Below, piece by piece: positions 56,024 to 58,176 of a DNA stretch of 58,176 bases. Where the stretch lies: contig SLLE01000093.1 of the NCBI GenBank assembly GCA_007134225.1, positions 1 to 58,176 of the forward strand. Direction: 5' to 3'. Source of the DNA: Tindallia sp. (GTDB lineage Bacteria; Bacillota; Clostridia; Peptostreptococcales; Tindalliaceae). A program made the position numbers and the translations under genes. Position 1 is the first letter of the stretch, and every line of letters begins with the position of its first letter. The notes below the pieces were generated by a model. The model was not told where the DNA came from. It did not search any database and worked only from the letters and a program-made list of their open reading frames with translations.

Positions 56024-56788
56024 ATGTATCAGATTTATACAGCAGACCAGTACCTGTGGGAAGGTTTGAACTTGGATGGAAAAGTTGTGTTGGAAGGTGG
56101 AACCAGTTGGGGGAATACCACTGGACGAATCGCGGAAAAAGTCAAGGCAAATAATTGGAAAACCAAACTGATCTCAGTTGACATTGATGACAGCCATTTT
56201 GATGAGATCAAAGAAAGAATTTCGGATGCATTTATGAAGCTAGATCTTCGAAAAGGAGATCTAAGTCGGCTGGATTTTGTTGAAGACAACAGCATCGATG
56301 TGATTATATGTAATTACACACTATCTTCTGTTAATCAGTTTCCTATGCGAGCGGTACGGGCCTTGGGTGAGTTTTATCGCATTCTAAAGTCTGAGGGTCA
56401 GTTGGTTATTATGGAAGAGATACCCATCTGGGCTGTAGAACATCGAGATTATCCATATTGGTCTCAGCGGTTAAGAGTAATAAAAAGTATCAGTGTCCTG
56501 AAAGCAATGGCACATTTTAATGAAATACATCCCACAGATCTGGAAGAAACCTTGAAAATGATGAATTACCGGGATGTGAGATACCAGGAGTTTAAAGAAT
56601 CCATCGATTCAAGCCTTGCAACGCGGTTTCTGGATAAGCGGAAACAAACATTATTGAAAGGGTACAATGACATTGATAACGAAAATCTAACAAAAGGATT
56701 TGTGGAAATAACAGAAAAACTTGTAAAAGAATTGGAAAAAGCAGAATCTTTTGCAGCCCCCGCCTATATTATGAAAGCTGTAAAATAA
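56024..56788 (+). CDS. Class I SAM-dependent methyltransferase
   Basis: A 254-aa methyltransferase. Motif I is VVLEGGTSWGNTT (a variant of the usual ExGxGxG), followed by SVDID and the loop VIICNYTLSSV, with LGEFYRILKSEGQLVIMEE as the conserved strand. Substrate unknown. ATG 56024 follows AAAGGAG. It follows the unknown gene by 17 nt and ends at a terminator. Confidence 0.85.
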   Translation: MYQIYTADQYLWEGLNLDGKVVLEGGTSWGNTTGRIAEKVKANNWKTKLISVDIDDSHFDEIKERISDAFMKLDLRKGDLSRLDFVEDNSIDVIICNYTLSSVNQFPMRAVRALGEFYRILKSEGQLVIMEEIPIWAVEHRDYPYWSQRLRVIKSISVLKAMAHFNEIHPTDLEETLKMMNYRDVRYQEFKESIDSSLATRFLDKRKQTLLKGYNDIDNENLTKGFVEITEKLVKELEKAESFAAPAYIMKAVK

Positions 56789-56798
56789 TGACAGGAAG

Positions 56799-56824
56799 CC
56801 CGGACAATTAGTTCCGGGTTTTCT
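56799..56824 (+). terminator. Terminator after the methyltransferase
   Basis: CCCGGA (56799-56804) pairs with TCCGGG (56813-56818), followed by four T and C. Confidence 0.7.
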
Positions 56825-56848
56825 TTGGATCATTCGAGGAGCGGAGCC

Positions 56849-58176
56849 ATGGATATAAAAAAAGGACAGGAAATAGAATTGATGGTCGAGGAGAACCTTT
56901 ATGCAGGAAAAGCTTTCGGTTATATTGATCAAATAAAAGTAACGACGGATCGTGGTGTACCAGGTCAAAAGCTACTGGTAAGAATTACAAAAAGAAGGCC
57001 GGAAAAACTGGAAGGAAAAACCGTTGAAGTTCTTGAACTGTCTCCTGTTGAAACGGAAAAAGCATGCATTCACGCAGACAGATGTGGCGGATGCACGATG
57101 CAGGGGGTAGAATATCAGTATCAACTGGAAATGAAAAACAATCAGGTTAAAAAATTATTTCAGGATAAACATATTGTTGTAGAAAGATGGCATCAACCAG
57201 TTGGGAGTCCTCTTCAAAGTGAATACCGGAATAAAATGGAGTTTACTTTTGGCAATGAACATAAGGAAGGTCCATTAACTCTCGGTATGCATCAAAGAGG
57301 TCGTCGCTTTGATATTGTTGATACCTACGAATGCCGGCTCATCGATGAGGATTTGCGCCGCATTAGGACCTTTACGGTCAACTTCTTTAGGGAGAGACAG
57401 TTAAAACCATACCATAAAATAAGTCGAGAAGGCATCCTGAGGCACTTAGTTGTTCGGAAAGGCTATTATACAGGCGAAATAATGGTTAACCTTGTTACAA
57501 AAGATATGAATCATCGTGACATTATTGAGAATTGGGCGGAAGGCCTTAAAGAACTGAAATTAATGGGAGATATCAAAAGCTTTTTGTGGACCATCAATGA
57601 TTCCGTGGCAGACATGGTAAAAAGCGATCAAACAGTTTTACTGCAGGGTCAGTCAAGCATTGCAGAAAAACTGCATGGCATCACCTTTAAAATAACGCCC
57701 TTTTCATTTTTTCAAACAAACAGCACTGCTGCCAACAAACTTTATGGAGTTATTGCTGACAGTGTCACGAAATCAGATAAAACCATATTTGATTTATACT
57801 GTGGATTAGGAACCATTACTCAGATCCTGGCAAAAAAAGCGGAAAATCTGGTTGGTATCGATATCGTGGATGAAGCCATTCAGCAGGCGAAAGAAAGCGC
57901 AATGGAAAATGGATTGACAAATTGTCAATTCATCTCAGGTGACGTTAAGGAACAGCTTGACCATCTTGACGAGGCACCGGATATGCTGATCCTGGATCCT
58001 CCAAGACCTGGCGTTCATCCTGAAGCCATGGAAGACTTAATTCAGATGGATCCGGCTAAAATATTATATGTCTCATGCAATCCTAAATCACTTGTTCAGA
58101 ATCTTAAGCAGGCAACGGATGAAGGCTACCAGATTAAATGGGTACAATGCGTTGACCTATTTCCTTCAACGCCTCA
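56849..58176 (+). CDS. rlmD: 23S rRNA (uracil-C5)-methyltransferase RlmD-type, 3'-truncated by window end
   Basis: An open frame of 442 codons that runs off the window. It has an N-terminal TRAM domain, an iron-sulfur Cys cluster around ACIHADRCGGC, a SAM-binding core with FDLYCGLGTIT, LILDPPRPG and the catalytic Cys in YVSCNPKSL. The family methylates uracil in 23S rRNA (RlmD or RlmCD); which position cannot be told. ATG 56849 follows GAGGAG. It is probably missing only a short C-terminus, as the family is about 450 aa. Confidence 0.92.
   Translation, partial: MDIKKGQEIELMVEENLYAGKAFGYIDQIKVTTDRGVPGQKLLVRITKRRPEKLEGKTVEVLELSPVETEKACIHADRCGGCTMQGVEYQYQLEMKNNQVKKLFQDKHIVVERWHQPVGSPLQSEYRNKMEFTFGNEHKEGPLTLGMHQRGRRFDIVDTYECRLIDEDLRRIRTFTVNFFRERQLKPYHKISREGILRHLVVRKGYYTGEIMVNLVTKDMNHRDIIENWAEGLKELKLMGDIKSFLWTINDSVADMVKSDQTVLLQGQSSIAEKLHGITFKITPFSFFQTNSTAANKLYGVIADSVTKSDKTIFDLYCGLGTITQILAKKAENLVGIDIVDEAIQQAKESAMENGLTNCQFISGDVKEQLDHLDEAPDMLILDPPRPGVHPEAMEDLIQMDPAKILYVSCNPKSLVQNLKQATDEGYQIKWVQCVDLFPSTP

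Overview
The window is a 58 kb piece of a bacterial chromosome, most likely from an anaerobic Clostridia (Firmicutes) lineage. The evidence is strong AGGAGG-type ribosome binding sites, sigma-A-like promoters, frequent TTG starts, HrcA/CIRCE control of the heat-shock operon, a pyrophosphate-type phosphofructokinase, a FMN riboswitch upstream of ribD-ribE-ribBA-ribH, and a gene order (comEC-holA-rpsT-lepA-hemW-hrcA-grpE-dnaK-dnaJ-prmA-rsmE-mtaB ... rpsU-yqeY-nfeD-floA ... phoH-pgpH-ybeY-dgkA-cdd-era-recO) that matches the Bacillus/Clostridium backbone. I cannot assign genus or species. There is no CRISPR array, prophage, insertion sequence or rRNA operon. It is a compact housekeeping region with 55 protein genes and two tRNA genes.

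Layout. 0-5.3 kb: polA-coaE-peptide-binding lipoprotein, flanked by two minus-strand tRNA-Leu genes. 5.9-14.4 kb: the most accessory-like part, with a solitary adenine DNA methyltransferase, a ComEC-like metallo-beta-lactamase lipoprotein on the opposite strand, an unknown lipoprotein, a TPR protein, a YibE/F membrane protein and a ComEC that lacks its usual nuclease-like domain. 14.4-25.5 kb: nicotinamidase-like hydrolase, holA, rpsT (minus), lepA, hemW and the CIRCE-controlled hrcA-grpE-dnaK-dnaJ-prmA group. 25.6-39.8 kb: RNA modification (rsmE, mtaB), rpsU-yqeY, nfeD-floA, phoH-pgpH-ybeY, a DgkA-PAP2 fusion, a DUF3048 lipoprotein, cdd, era and recO. 39.8-43.6 kb: riboflavin operon. 43.6-58.2 kb: ndk, PPi-type PFK, EamA and ECF transporters, prfC, a KdpD-like stress domain, a radical SAM protein, gap, a small ppGpp synthetase, a phosphoesterase, fba, pssA, an unknown gene plus a methyltransferase, and a 3'-truncated RlmD-type RNA methyltransferase.

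How the genes fit together. The centre serves ribosome assembly, translation and protein quality control (rpsT, lepA, rpsU, era, ybeY, prmA, rsmE, mtaB, prfC with the chaperones). Second-messenger and envelope functions are also grouped: a PgpH-type c-di-AMP phosphodiesterase, a RelQ-type alarmone synthetase, lipid kinase/phosphatase, PssA and FloA. Three glycolytic genes (pfp, gap, fba) lie within 11 kb but are separate transcription units.

Most notable points. (1) The sporulation genes expected in this synteny (gpr and spoIIP between rpsT and lepA; yqfC and yqfD before phoH) are absent at those positions, which suggests an asporogenous lineage. (2) ComEC lacks its C-terminal MBL domain while a free MBL lipoprotein of the same type is encoded 4 kb away. 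(3) A solitary CamA-like methyltransferase has no visible restriction partner, and the MBL gene runs 174 bp antisense into its 3' end. (4) There are small uncharacterised gene groups and several structured intergenic regions. No wholly new multi-gene system is evident; the 5.9-14.4 kb block is the best place to look.
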